Shown piece after piece: positions 35,528 through 47,814 of a DNA stretch of 64,000 nt. The translations under genes and the position numbers were made by a program. The notes under the pieces were generated by a model. The model had not been told where the DNA came from, searched no databases, and was given only the letters and a program-made list of their open reading frames with translations. Position 1 is the first letter of the stretch; each line of letters opens with the position of its first letter. This DNA comes from Eutypa lata (Eukaryota; Ascomycota; Sordariomycetes; Xylariales; Diatrypaceae), in assembly GCA_022661535.1 (NCBI GenBank), contig JAKULF010000005.1:2046001-2110000 (forward strand). The letters run 5' to 3'.

Positions 35528-36820
35528 ATGAATGGAATAGAATGGAATAAATGGATGATGGATTATGATTTACGATTGGGTGGGTGGGTGGATTGATATT
35601 AGCTAGGATATTCAACAAAGGGGGTCACTTAAGGGTGTTTGGGAGTCTCTCAACGGAATTTCGGGCGGAAACAAATACCATGTCAGTTTAAGCTTCGGGT
35701 TCGATTAAGGAAGTACGTAAGTAGGTATGCATTAAGTAGTAATAATTATTGGTTTGCCTTTGAACCATTGCCGGTTCTTATTCTATGGTGGTGTTACGTA
35801 TGTCAGATGGAAATGGGTATATCTACGCCTAAACGAATATATAGGATATTATATATGTCTATTTATATGTGGGCTTTTCCGTGACATAGGGGCAAGAAGT
35901 CGTACAGAGGAAATCATAAGGGGAATAGGTCTAGACATGTCTCACATTCTAGTAAGTGTGGATGAATAAAGCTGTATTCGAATTTCGTATCACACCTCCT
36001 CAGCTAAGCTTGAACAATCTCATTGTCTTCTTAAGTACCTATTCGTCCCAGCTACCTACCTAGCAAGTGAAAACGCTGGGGCCTGGGATCTTGTAGCTCG
36101 TAACAGGCGGGTAGTAGATGTTAATAGTGATTCCGGGGTCAGATCCCTGGAGAATGGATTTAGTATGTGATGATGCCTTCTAGGTATAACGCTCAGGAAA
36201 TTTAAATATGGCGTAAGTGCTTCCCCTCTTCTCGGCACGACTTAACTATGTCGTATCTCAATATGATAAACACTGCTACCTTGTGGGAGCTGCACCTATA
36301 TATACTAGTGCTCAGAGGCCTTTTAGCTACTTGCGTGACGTATGTGCTTACCTGCTTACTTCCCCTCTTCTCGCCATTAGTAGACTAATCGCAATCCACT
36401 GAATATCAGTAAAATTGGGCTCCGGTAGTTTGTGATACGGAGTGAGGTTTATATGTGCTATCTAAATAGGAAGCTAGACACGGAGATCCTTAGGTTGCGG
36501 AAAGGTATGGAAATAATGTTGATCAATAACGTTAATTATGCAGCAAAGGGAACTTATAGACTTTAAAGGATGACAGCGTAGGAGCTAGAAACATCCTGTA
36601 CTTGTGAATTGTTATAGCATATCGCAAGTCAATATTGACAACTGCAACGTGAAGCATGCTTCATCTCAAGAGTTGAGAGCCATTCTGATTGAGCTAAACT
36701 GAAAGGAAGTGTATCCTAAGCAGGACGCCTGAGGCAAACCTAACGTACGTGAATCAGATAGTATTGATAGCAGCGGGAAGATGCACAAATATGATGCGCG
36801 TGTCATTTCCGTACATACAC
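35528..36820. other. Intergenic, nothing coding recognised
   Basis: AT-rich spacer leading into the decayed block. It holds a 15-bp exact direct repeat (annotated) and no protein-like frame. Confidence 0.5.
36220..36373. repeat. 15-bp exact direct repeat, 139 bp apart
   Basis: CTTCCCCTCTTCTCG occurs at 36220-36234 and again at 36359-36373. It may be chance or a trace of a small duplication. Confidence 0.5.
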
Positions 36821-37847
36821 TCAAGAATCCAGCGACCGGCTATACTTTTGGCCCTGTATCTCAGCGCTAGCCATCACTCCGGCGTTGCAGCCACTCGTAA
36901 CAGCACTTGCAATAACCTTGTAGGGTGTACTACAATCACCAACGGCGAAGACGCCAGGGACACTAGTCTGCCAGGATGGGGCATCCGCCTTGATGTCGCC
37001 CGAAGGGGTCATGTCGAGCCCAAGCTGAGCTACGAAGGGGCCTTGGGGGCTCGTCTGGGGATTATGAACTAGGAACTTTTCCTCCTTGCTAGATCTGTCG
37101 ACAAACTCCACGGTCACCGAGCGTAGCGTATCGCCTCCCACGAGACGCTTGATTTGGCGTGTCTCTATGTTGAACTTTGACACCACCAATGAACTAACAA
37201 GGGGTTTAAGGTCGCCTTCGATCTCCACGTCGCCGTTGGTGTAGATAGTGACCTGATCAGTAAGTTGGGCTGCATTCTGTGCCCATATGGATGGCGATCG
37301 CGGGCCCTACTGGAGCAACGGCGAGAACTCCCGACGAAGGGGCATTTCGGTCCTCGTAGCCGTGGCAGAACAAGCAATGAAAGCTGTTGGTTTTGCAGAG
37401 TCCGTTAGCTATCGAAACCTTACGAAAATAGAATAGTATGTCACGTACATTCGCTTCTTCCATAGTTGTTCATAGCCGTCGATGTTCGGGTAAGTGTTGG
37501 CTGACCCAACAGCAAGAATCACTTTTCGGCGTATTCCAAACCTTTCCATTACCATCGCGGACTTTGAAGTAAGAGTCGGATTCCTTAGAGATCTCGGCGA
37601 CAGCAACGTCGACAAATTGGATGCTCGAGTAGTTCTCTAGAATGTTCTTGCGGGCCGCGTTGCGGTAATCTTCAGGGCTCTTATGGTCCCAGGTCAGAAC
37701 CATATGCATGTGCATTGCTACCGGAATTTCTATACGACTTAGAATCAAACACGACGGCGGTGTGGCGCTGGCGAGCTACTGTGTTAGCCGCAGTCAGGCC
37801 GCCCCGGTCCGCCTCCGATGATGGCAACATCAATAAATAAATTCCAT
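36821..37847 (-). pseudogene. Broken GliT-type thioredoxin-reductase-like flavoprotein
   Basis: Full-length relic of an FAD/NAD(P)-binding disulfide oxidoreductase of the GliT class. These are the reductases linked to gliotoxin and holomycin pathways, and related ones exist outside such clusters. The pieces appear in order: DVAIIGGGP (FAD-binding), GLTAANT, HMVLTWDHKSPEDYR, KVILAVGSANTYPNIDGYE, then after a normal intron (37384-37448) the redox CxxC as CLFCHGYED, and VPGVFAVGDCS near the C-terminus. The original start is probably at 37847. The frame changes five times, near 37830, 37803, 37716, 37523 and 37280, each consistent with one extra base. The last 140 codons are undamaged. With the FAD and NADPH domains in different frames, no functional enzyme can be made. 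The intact CxxC and splice sites suggest fairly recent loss. Confidence 0.8.
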
Positions 37848-38600
37848 CGTGTTGGTAAGGCACAGTTGGGCTTCAGTAATCTCAACTTGAAGGAGCTTTG
37901 AGGATAGGTATCTTAGAGTTCCGAGTTGGGTGCGTTGTGCTTCTCGATTTATCTCAGCTTTCTCCCTCAAAGCCTTGGGGAAATATCCCACATCCCAAAA
38001 TAAAACAATATTAAATTAGCCTGCGTTTGCTTGCTGACGACTCGCTATGAAATATCAAGCCCTTATATAGTAGAGTGGAGTTCTGTGCAACCGTTGCATA
38101 GTGGAGGCGATGCGTGTGCCCGGCTGCCAGTAAGTCTTGGAGCCAATACTGTTACCCTCCATATTCTTCCAATTAGATTATCCTGCCAGCTCATTTGTCA
38201 GATATATATTAGGTGGCAAGGCTTGCTTCTTTACATCAGGTACATACTGCGCGGTAAGGGGCGGACGGCCTGCTCATGAGTTGTCGGTTACTTACCTACA
38301 TGTAGGCTGAGCCTCGTCTACTCTGTACTTCTGCAGCCAACTTGTCGACATCCCACTGACTTAAAAGTGTTACGTACCAATTTTACTCCACTTCCATTAC
38401 ACTTGGTACTTGGTGGCAACACGTTAGTCTCAGCCCTAGGATGAAGCAAAGTCAATCGACTCCTATCCGTTTTACAGCCTCCATATTCAAACTGCGAGTA
38501 TATATTTGATATGCTATAAACAGATATATTTCATCGCTGTGCTAAACATGACCCACGAGATCTTCCAAATTGTCTTATAGACGAAGCGTGATGTTCCTTC
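37848..38600. other. Divergent spacer between two pseudogenes
   Basis: Presumably the former promoter region of both neighbours. No coding region is supported. Confidence 0.5.
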
Positions 38601-39630
38601 ATGAACTACTATCAGACCCCTGGGCATGTTATTGCCGCAGGGATTGTTCTTTCGTTGGTGGACATCATTGCCGCCGCGGTGAGGTTCACCACTCGGACGA
38701 AAGGGAAACAGCCTTTGGAGGCAGATGACTGGCTTCTACTACCTGCTACGGTATGGGTCACAAAACCCGAATACATTTCATTGAATTTCACGGGGCTAAT
38801 AACTGTAACATAGATGTTGACGGCCGGTGTGGGTAGCTGCTTGGTGTACGGTGTCTCTCAAGAGGCGTTTGGGTACCGCGAATACCCAACCTCCATCGAT
38901 AATCCATCCGAAGCAGCCCTTAGTCAAATGTCGATATCGATAAAGGTTCGCCCGGCCTAGCCATCATAGGAGACTCAATGATTATTCGTGGATACTAACC
39001 TTCAATACTTGCTCGAATGGTCTATCAGTCTCATTCTTCCGATAGCACTAGCCTGCACCAAGGCAAGCTTTATCTTCTTCTACAAGCGGATCTTTTCTAT
39101 AAGTAGAATCCCGAATTTGACACTCAATGCACTGGTGGCTTTCCTTGTTATGTGGGAATTAGCATTCTTTCCCGCCACTCTTTTCTGTTGTAAGGTCATG
39201 GTCGTCTTCATCTGGAAACCTATTTCGGAAATGGCACAGTGCAAGTTCTTCCTTCAAATATTGATGGCATTCTCTATCACTGGATTTGTTACAGATATTG
39301 TTATCATTGCAATACCCCTTCCATTCGTAAGTCACTATCCTGTCACTTGGAAGTGAACTATGACTAGCGCGAAACAATCTGCAGATATGGCGCTTGAAAT
39401 TGTCTAGGGAGCAGAAAGTTGTCGCCAGCTTGTCGTTTCTTCTTGGAGCAGTGTAAGCCTTAATCTTAGGGATTGGATGTAAATCAGAAAGGTTGACATT
39501 CATTAGGACCCTTGCCGCAGCTCTGGCCCGGCTGATAGTCACCGCTGGTTTCTTCAAACAAGCGAATGACCCCAATAGCGATAACATCCGTGAGTTCGAC
39601 CTAAGAAATTATAAGATAATAGGCGAGTAA
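38601..39630 (+). pseudogene. Truncated rhodopsin-domain (PTH11-related) membrane protein
   Basis: Exon pieces 38601-38750, 38814-38945, 39006-39326, 39385-39452 and 39507-39630 are all in one consistent frame. They encode helices of a fungal rhodopsin-domain protein (IVLSLVDIIAAAVRF, QPLEADDWLLL, CTKASFIFFYKRIF, FVTDIVIIAIPLPF). Two faults are visible. The acceptor of the second intron, expected at 39004-39005 just after a CTAAC branch site, reads AA instead of AG. The final exon also stops at 39630, leaving off roughly the last third of the family (the later helices), with AT-rich non-coding DNA beyond. It could be rescued only by an alternative splice site, the nearest downstream AG being 24-26 bp on. 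It is a different family member from the gene at 1-1326. Confidence 0.65.
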
Positions 39631-41135
39631 TAAACGTTATAAATTTTATTTTTTTCAAGAAATAAACCACGCTGGATATTAAACCAGCATAAGCTACGAG
39701 AGAGCACCAAATATTAGGAGGTCGCTTTCTATAGGATCATAAATTATCTTTATAAATTGGAATACACTTCGTAGATGTAAGACGGAGGCGATAGCCGATG
39801 TTGACGTTAGTTGTGTAGAATACATACCTGCCCCATAGCAACTACATATAGCTATTAGAGCTACACCTCGAATCTTTCAGGTCACCGACTAGTTCAAAAT
39901 GACTGATTATATCCATAAACAAATAGACATACGGCTTAGAGCTGGCCTCGAGGATTGACAGCCACATCTCGATCTAGTACATTACTTAATAGAGCAAGGC
40001 CAACCTCGCAACCCTGAAAGCATGTTGAGGATACGAGGAGACAGAGATAAATGACACAAAGGCCCCTGTTATACCTAGTATTACCCACTGCCGGTGCAAG
40101 GAAAACGGACACCCTCGGGGTTCAGGTTGGTAGGGTATACATCCCCCTTCACACAACAATCCAAAACCCTCGGTATTGCATGCAACGAAGTAATTTCCTT
40201 CATGATTTAGCTAATATTACGATTTACTGACTGATTTAATAGGGGAAGACTGTTTTGAAAGTACAAATATCTTTATTCCAGAATGGAGGATCACCCGGCG
40301 CGGAATGATTCGAAATGTATCAGCATTTTTTTGTTTTGAATTGAGGTAGTGTCCTACTCTTAATTTGGTAGTCTCTGACGACGCAGGACTCTCTTATATC
40401 AGCGGGGAATTGCGAGTGGAAAGTAATGCTACTATTGAAAGGACCAGGCAATAGTATATCACTAAATAGTACGTTATGTCGCTTCTAGATTATAATTATC
40501 CAGACAATGCTTGTGGGGACTATGTAACTGTCGCAATAAGGGCCCCCCTATTTAGCAATAGGGGTACTGACGTAAAGCTACTGGGCGGAATTAGTTGGAC
40601 CCGGTGATCATTATACCAATTTAACCTGAGAATTACCATTCCCCCACCGTGTGACCTACCTTCTACGGCTTTAGCTTTACCAGGATAGTAACTATTGAGT
40701 GCGATCCAAGATCGAAGGTCGAATTTTGCTGTACAATAGACAAGGCTGTGATGTACCAATAAGTAAACAACGTAGCAGTTGAAGCTGAGCTGTTCAAATA
40801 ATCCAGGCAGTGTCGCACTTATTGAGCTCATCTTATTCAAAGATCAGTACCTTGTGTATCAGAATAATGATAACATTGGAAATACAGTATTGTCAAAAGT
40901 TCCTCTACACTACATTTCTGGTTCAATATTAACTTGGCCCTGAAAATAACGACTTAGGGGAGACGACTGAACTAATGAACGACTGTAAGTAAAATCATCT
41001 GCACCTAATACGGCACGCCAATATTCGCTGACTTACCCGTATCTATCGTTTTCCCCGGTTCAAGCAGACATTGTCTATTCATTCACAAACACTCTAATAC
41101 CAACTATCGCGTTCCTGTGGTTGCCTCGAAGAGCA
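39631..41135. other. AT-rich spacer, no gene
   Basis: Begins abruptly where homology to the rhodopsin-like protein ends, so a rearrangement or insertion breakpoint may lie near 39.6 kb. The minus-strand frame at 40520-40840 shows no family features. Confidence 0.45.
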
Positions 41136-42050
41136 ATGGCGAATAATGTTTTAAAATTGACATCACCTGCTTTGACGATCAGTACAGCAGCCTATTACGA
41201 GGTTATTCATTATAGAGGTATTTCGGGACGCGAGGAATATATCCGGCTGGCCCTCGAGGAAACCGGCGCCTCGTATAAAGACACCGCATTTCCCGCTTTC
41301 GAAAAATGAAGGCTGCCAGGGCGTACCTCACTGGCGGCGAACAGGGGAGGTCCACCTTAATTGGACTATGCTCCTCCTCTTCTCAGGCACGGCAATCTAG
41401 TCATCTCTCAAACAAGCAACATTCTCATGCATCTTGGTCCCTGGATCGAGTGAAGACGACATCTACTTGATCAACCCCTTGATTTACCGCGCTAGACGAC
41501 TTGAGTAACGAAGTGCACGATTATCATCGTCATATTGACGTTGGATTTTGCTACGAAGAGGAGAAAGGGGAAAGTATGAGACATAGAAATGATAGGGTTA
41601 AGTTCCGTTTACCTAAACAACCTGAGTACTGGGAGAAGGTGCTGAAGAGCAATAAAGTGTGCCAAGATCCCTGGTTATTAGGGAGCTCATTCGCATATGC
41701 CGATTTGGTCTTGTGGCAAGTCTCACCCTCTGGTTTTCAATTTCGATTCGATATTTATGATTCCTACCTGACTTCATTCCATATTTATCCTCATACCCGT
41801 TGGAGTTCTCAGCCGCTGACTGGTCGAAAACTTGGAGTAGTGCGTTGATGGTATCCGGTTTGCCTTTTCCCAAAGCAATGAATCAAGCCAAAGAATCCGG
41901 CAAACTCGATCGGGTCTTCCGGTTGTGGGAAGCGGTCAAAGCTCGACCCAATATAGCTGCATTTCCTTACGAACGAGAGAAGTCAAAAGTACGATTAGGG
42001 CATCTACCGATATTATCCACACAATGACGTGCTTCCCAAGCAGTCTTTCC
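41136..42050 (+). pseudogene. Broken glutathione S-transferase
   Basis: Relic of a cytosolic-type fungal GST, recognisable along its whole length. The thioredoxin-fold N-domain appears as HYRGISGREEYIRLALEETG (an S-GRxEYIRLALEE pattern). Further pieces are APPLLRHGN, ISQTSNILMHLG, LDDLSNEVHDY, YWEKVLKSNK with WLLGSSFAYADLVLWQ, and finally AMNQAKESGKLDRVF and GIYRYYP. These lie in different frames: breaks occur at about 41307 (stop), between 41345 and 41370, at about 41450 (stop), between 41475 and 41492, within 41860-41870 and at about 42000. An intron at 41720-41840 (GT-AG) is still recognisable. No full-length protein can be made. It would have conjugated glutathione to electrophiles. Confidence 0.75.
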
Positions 42051-45000
42051 TAGCATTTCAAACAAGGAGACACATGCAAGGTCCAGAGAAATGTAAAACG
42101 ATGAGATCCAAAGATGACCGAGGACTGAGTCAGAGCTCGATAGCACTGACTATTTCACAATTCTAGTATTATAAATATAAAGGATCACCCCTATTTATAC
42201 ATATTAGGTCTGCTATCAGCACAATTACACTTTCTCTACGATACAGCTGTTCTTCGTATTCAGTTCCATGTTCTATCTCACAAGATTTTAGTCTAGTACT
42301 GTTGAAATGCATTCACCTATGCTTAAGCTCATTCCAGCCTGACCTTACACTATTGAGAAACGCATTTCCCGTAGCCTTAAAGTTCGAAATAAATCCACTC
42401 AAGAATGATCAATAATAAGCTGGTCCATCATTGGTCGAACGAAGAAACTGTAATTAATGAACCGCTATACCCTCCATTATTCCACGCTATAATTGCACAT
42501 TGCTAGGACTCCATTAACTTTCTGGTGCGGGGGAAAGACGTTGCCGCATTGATGGTGTGTCTCACACGTACTACACATATAGAGTATCACGTATATCAGG
42601 TACGCCTATTAAGACACTGCCTGTAGAGCCTCGCCGATTCACCCTTTCAGTGTGCTTTCTCTCCTCATGATGAATCAGTAAATGGGTATCTGCAGCTGCC
42701 GTACCCCCCGGATAACAGTTTTACCTGGACCGTGTCGCGATTAAAACATAGAATATGTACTGATTGACGAGGGATCCGATCTGTTTTCATGTTTTCCCAC
42801 TTGCTACTTCTTTAATGGTTGCCTACCTGACAAGTAGGTAGTCAAGCCGCGATTGCTAGCGCTGCATATCTGCCTAGTGATGGAGTGAGAACCAATCGAT
42901 CTGACATGTAAGCAAGAATTGATGGAGGTAGGCTGTAAGTCGATGATGCTCGGTGGCCGAATAGGAGAGGCGAGAAGCTGAGCCGCAAAGCAGAGAGAGG
43001 GGCTGAGGGGTAAACTCCATGCAATGCATCGAATCTCAAGATAAGTAGGCAAGCAGCTAGCCAATGCAGAAGAATGGATATAAAAGAGAGCGAGGCTACT
43101 GCATACATAGCGTTACAGATCATAACATGATAGCGTAGCATTGCGCTGCTAAGAGTCCACAGCATGGCCGTCGCGCAGATTGGTATGGCATGATAAGGCA
43201 TCAATCTACTCATTTTCATAGGCAGGGAGGTATCGATAGGTATTGTTGGGCTTCTGGATCGACATGTCACATAATATAAAGATGCGTACAGGATGCGCAC
43301 ACCCGCGATTTTGAATACGCCTATGTAACCCATCTCGTTTATCCTTTGGATGCAATATTCCAGAGCTAGGCTTTCTTTGCCTCTTTATCTTCCCTTTCGG
43401 AGAATTGCACATGCTAGCCGAAAACACATGTTTGCCCTTGTGTCCACGAGATTCGTATTAGACCCGCAGAATTGAACCTTTTATTCAATTCGTACGTAAG
43501 TACTAGGTAGGTATGAAATAAATAAGCTTGGTAATTACCTACATGTACAATGTCTACATTAGGCTGTGTCGGGTAGCTGTAGTACCTCAGCAGCTCAGTT
43601 AAAGTGAATGGGCATTCTGGCATTCTCGGGAGTCGGCCAGGCCCGTCGTTCATGCAATTTATCCGTTGATGACAGAAGCCCCCTACCGTAATATCCATAA
43701 TGTAATGCATTTCCGCTACGTATGTACATATGTAAATGCAGCAGGAGGAGGCTCAGAAGCAGAAGAAGTAAGCAAAAGCTGTCAGCCAGCCAACTAGGCG
43801 AATCAACTTGAATCCATCCGGTCGGGTCTCCAAATATGTCAGGCTTATCAGGCTGCCCTGGCTGCGTACATACTTACATACACGTAGAGCTGCCTTCATG
43901 TTCACGTAACGAAAAGGACAAATAGACGATCAGGGTCTTCGGGACCTAACTTGATTGGATTCAAATCCTCAGCTTGAGAGCGTGACCCGATCTACTCTAG
44001 TAGTTCTAGGGACTTGCAGGGCACCGGGCCTGAGGGCTTCTTCACTGAAAAGGAAATACTTGGCAGTGTAAACTTACCAATAATACGATTGCCGCTAGAA
44101 GAATCTTAGAACAGGGGTAAGCCCTGCATAGGCTCGGTGATTGGACCATTGTGGCAACCCTGCCACTTTTTTTAGCAGTAATTTAGAACTATGATGACAT
44201 ATTCTACGTCACAATCTGGGGTCGAGTCACAGGCCAGAATTACATTTTCTCATTTTCACCTTTTCTCCCCATGCCATTAGCTAGAAGGAGCGAAGCCTCC
44301 TGAGCCACCCTGCCACCTTTAGGTATGGAAAATGAATGAAGGTAGGACTCCCGTCTGGCAGGCAGGAGGTTTGCTTTTCGGAACATCCAAAATCCATCTT
44401 TTCTTCTTTTGTCTTTCGTGCCTGTGAACCAGGATCGGAGGAACCCCATTACCCTTGGATTTCACGAAGACACTGACGTCGAGTAAATCCTGCTATGCCG
44501 ATCAACGCGATATCTCTATCTATGTCCGATCTTTGTATCTTTCGTTAAAACTTTCGTCAAAGAGTTCTATTTTTGATGATAGCATCCGAACTGTTACTCC
44601 CTGACTACATACCTGCTGCATAACATTGCTACCAGACCAGATTATCAATATAACACCCCTGATCGTCCCAACCAGAGCCCAACTTAGTAGTTGAAGGCAA
44701 ATATCCTCTTCTGGTCTAGGGTGGTACTTGTCGATGACAATATTCCTCTTGCATCACACTACCATTTGGTGTCGCACATTGCTGTCAGTGGATTCTTTTC
44801 CGACTATTCTGGCTGAAACACTTGTGTGTATATGCCACAAGCCAACTTTCCCAACCTTGTGCAAGCCCCCGTCGCGTATGTCTATGAGCGAATGAGTGAG
44901 TGGTGGACAATAGCAGAGTAAAACCCGACTTAGCGCCTTACCTTCCCCTCCTCTGCTTTCAGGCTTGCCTTTCTGCCTTCTCAACCTAAGATATTATTTA

Positions 45001-45233
45001 CAGCTGCAAGCCACTACGCCCGGCTTCTATCGTGTCGTAGCAAACTGCTATTCACTCTATAGGGTCTTAGCATAAGCTGTCGTGTCCATGTCCGTTTGGT
45101 AGTACAATAGAGTGCGCACCATAACAACACGTACATCCGTAAGACCTTTTTAAAACGAAAGGAACTCGACCGACCCTTCATTCTGATTCTTTACCATCAA
45201 GGGGACTTTGTTCCCATCTTTCGCCCCATCATC
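42051..45233. other. 3.2-kb gene-free region
   Basis: No supported gene. The longest frame (42842-43333, minus) is Leu/Ser/Tyr-rich without domain or splice partner. A 14-17-base sequence resembling ACCCTGCCACYTTT occurs at about 44157 and 44307. The final 150 bp are the leader of the gene at 45234. Confidence 0.45.
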
Positions 45234-47814
45234 ATGACTGCCAATAATACAAACGGTGTTTCGACTCCTCATGCCTCGACATCTGCTGTCGATTCGGTCG
45301 ACGCTTTTGCTTTGAAGCTTTACAGGAGGGCACGAAATGCAGGGCCCGACTTCGAGGATATTGCCTTCGTAGTACGAAACCTGCATACTGTCCTTAGACA
45401 TCTGAAGATTGAGGCAGAGGACCCTGAGTCACTCTTGAACGTTGATAAAAGCGCCGTGTATGATCGACAGCTTACTCCGATGATCGAAGATTGCGAGTTC
45501 ACCTTGAAGCAACTGAATACCATCTTCGATAAACATGGCGGCCACTCGGGTGGCAACGACGGTCAAAGTTCACCAAGTAAACATAGGACGCGTATGGATG
45601 GTGACATGGGTTGGACGATGGAAAATGTGGAACGAGAAAAAATCGGGCTGATCCGATCGAAGCTCATGAACCAAAAGCTCAACATCGATATGTTCCTTGA
45701 TACGATCCAGCTCCACAACTCGTCAAAATCACGAAAGGTCGTCGACACGAGTGGTGTAGACTTAGAGGCAATCAAGGATAAGGTGGATGCCATCGCAACT
45801 AGGATCTGCAAACGTCGAAACTCCAACCTAAACGAGGACGAAGAAGAGTTATGGCTACGTTTTAGAAATGAACTAGAACGCGAAGGCTTTTCTAGAGGGG
45901 TGCTGCGAAAGAACCAAGTAAGTTTCTCTTGAGTGGCTGGCCAAGCGATGCCAAGTTAACATTGAACAGGATGTTCTCCGTGCCTACATCCGCCAGCTCG
46001 ATGAGCGAACGGTTGCAAATGGAGGTGCCACGCCCTCCGTTCGTGGGTTTCTTGAGAGAGATTCTACTACACAGAATGCAGGTTCTCAAATTAACCCCTA
46101 TCCTGGTTATCCCTCTCAAATGGCATCATATCCCGATATCGACAATGAGAAATACTTTCCATCCACTAGGATGGAACGTTTACAATCTGATAGCTACGGG
46201 TCGGCCCTAGTTGGTGTACCAACCGAGTCTACCAACCTATCCTATGAAGCCCGATCATCGGATGACGATGATGCGTATGCTTCTCAAGATTCGATGGCGC
46301 TTATGTCTACACGTGACCTCATGGCCCTTGACAAGCGGAATGCTGACCTAGCCATCGCGATGGACAATATGCACCTACAACCTGCTGTGCCCTCATATCC
46401 AGACGGTCTGAGTCATGCCATAGCTGGTTCACCGTCCTCAACCCGTTATCTTCCACCCTCAGCCTCACAGCCGGCATTAGTCTCATCATCGCCACCCACA
46501 AACTTTGACCAATTTGGTGTATCCCCACACCATGTACCATCACTTCCCCCGCCGCCATATGGCAGTCCTCCATCAATTATACCTTCAAATTCGATATCTA
46601 CGCCTAACTTAATGAACCAGCAACTCGAGGCATCAGGACAAGCCAGTTCATCTCAGCGACCTTCCTGTTTAGCCCCCGATAGTCAGGGTATGCATATCCC
46701 TCTCGATGCAAAATGGACACGCATTCGACGGAATCTCGTATCGCCTGAAGTTCTCGCACGGGCAGGTGTGCGATACGAAGCTCGGCCAGATTTTGTCGCA
46801 GTGCTCGGCACCCTAACCCGAGATGAGATAATCGAATTCGCACGACGCAGCGCCGAAGTACGGAATAAGCGGAAAGCAGCTGCGGTAGGAGCACGAAAGG
46901 AGAGACGGCCTGAGGATCGGTATTATCCCGACAAATATAAGAATTGGGATGTTGAGGCTGCGAATGCGAAAGGTCTGCCCAATGGAGGCTATATAATCAA
47001 CTCGAATGGTCGGCGGCATAGTCAAATCAGCGCTGGTAGTGAGTTGTACGATTCCAGTGATGTATCAGAGACGGATACAGACCATTATTCAGAAGATGAA
47101 CACGACCAACCTCCTCCGTCTTACCAAGCACATCGTCAATCTACCCCTTACCAGCATAGCTCTGGGAACGGGTATGAACACTTCCAACGTAATCGCGACA
47201 GAGGCGACAGTGGTGTGAGCAACGTTAGCGTTTCGGGGTCCTCAGTCGACGAGGGAGAGAAAGGAACGAAAACGTACCCGTACATAGTACCGCCGCCTAA
47301 GGAGGATCCAAAGGAAAGTACGGCGAGCCCAGCGGCGACGTCGAAACCGAAGCCGATCCTCAAGAACAAGGACGAGGATCCCCACGTCCGCTTCGACCCG
47401 GAACCGCATATCCTAGACGAGGGCAAGAGCCCTCCACGCGGCTCCTCGAGGCGACATGGCGGTGGCGGCGGCGGCGGCGAGCGCGACAAGAACAGAGACC
47501 GGGATCGGGAGCGGGACCGAGATAGGGATAGAGATGGGGGGAAGAAGTACCACTCCGATCGATACCTAGAGAGAGACCGCTACGTAGACCGCGACCGACG
47601 AGAGCGGGATCGTTATGAGAGGGAACGGGAGCGCGACCGCGAAAGAGACAGAGACCGCAAGTACCACCACTCCACCAGCTCGTCAACCCCGCGCCGGGAT
47701 GGGCGCAGCACTCGCAAGCGGGGTAGTACTAGCGATGCGCTCAAGGCCGTCGGCATCGGTGGTGCGGCGGCTAGCTTGCTCAGCGTGCTTACCGAGGCTG
47801 CTTCCGGCTTGTGA
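45234..47814 (+). CDS. Fungal-specific 842-aa protein with a conserved central domain and Arg/Asp-rich tail
   Basis: Two exons, 45234-45917 and 45970-47814, with a 52-bp intron. The 2529 nt give 842 aa. Residues 15-255 form a helical N-terminal domain (VDAFALKLYRRARNAGPDF, VVRNLHTVLRHLKIE, ELWLRFRNELEREGFSRGVL) like the N-terminal modules of fungal STAND/ankyrin proteins. A disordered Pro/Ser-rich stretch follows. A compact domain at about 474-530 (AKWTRIRRNLVSPEVLARAGVR and RPDFVAVLGTLTRDEIIEFAR) matches what I recall as the fungal DUF8035 family. Then come a PPPSY segment, KPILKNK and about 120 residues dominated by Arg-Asp/Arg-Glu dipeptides, resembling RNA-binding RD-rich tails. The short C-terminus has a hydrophobic helix. 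The biochemical role is unknown. It is convergent with the Dpb11 homologue. Confidence 0.85.

Noticed and set aside
40520..40840. 106-codon minus-strand frame in AT-rich spacer
   Set aside because: No family resemblance or coding bias; lies in the eroded block.
1..42050. One secondary-metabolite cluster joining MFS, P450, flavoprotein and GST
   Set aside because: Housekeeping genes (DnaJ, RRP9) lie between them and no backbone enzyme (PKS, NRPS, terpene synthase) is visible.
42842..43333. 163-codon minus-strand frame
   Set aside because: Leu/Ser/Tyr-rich composition of translated spacer, no domain, no splice partner, overlaps other equally long random frames.
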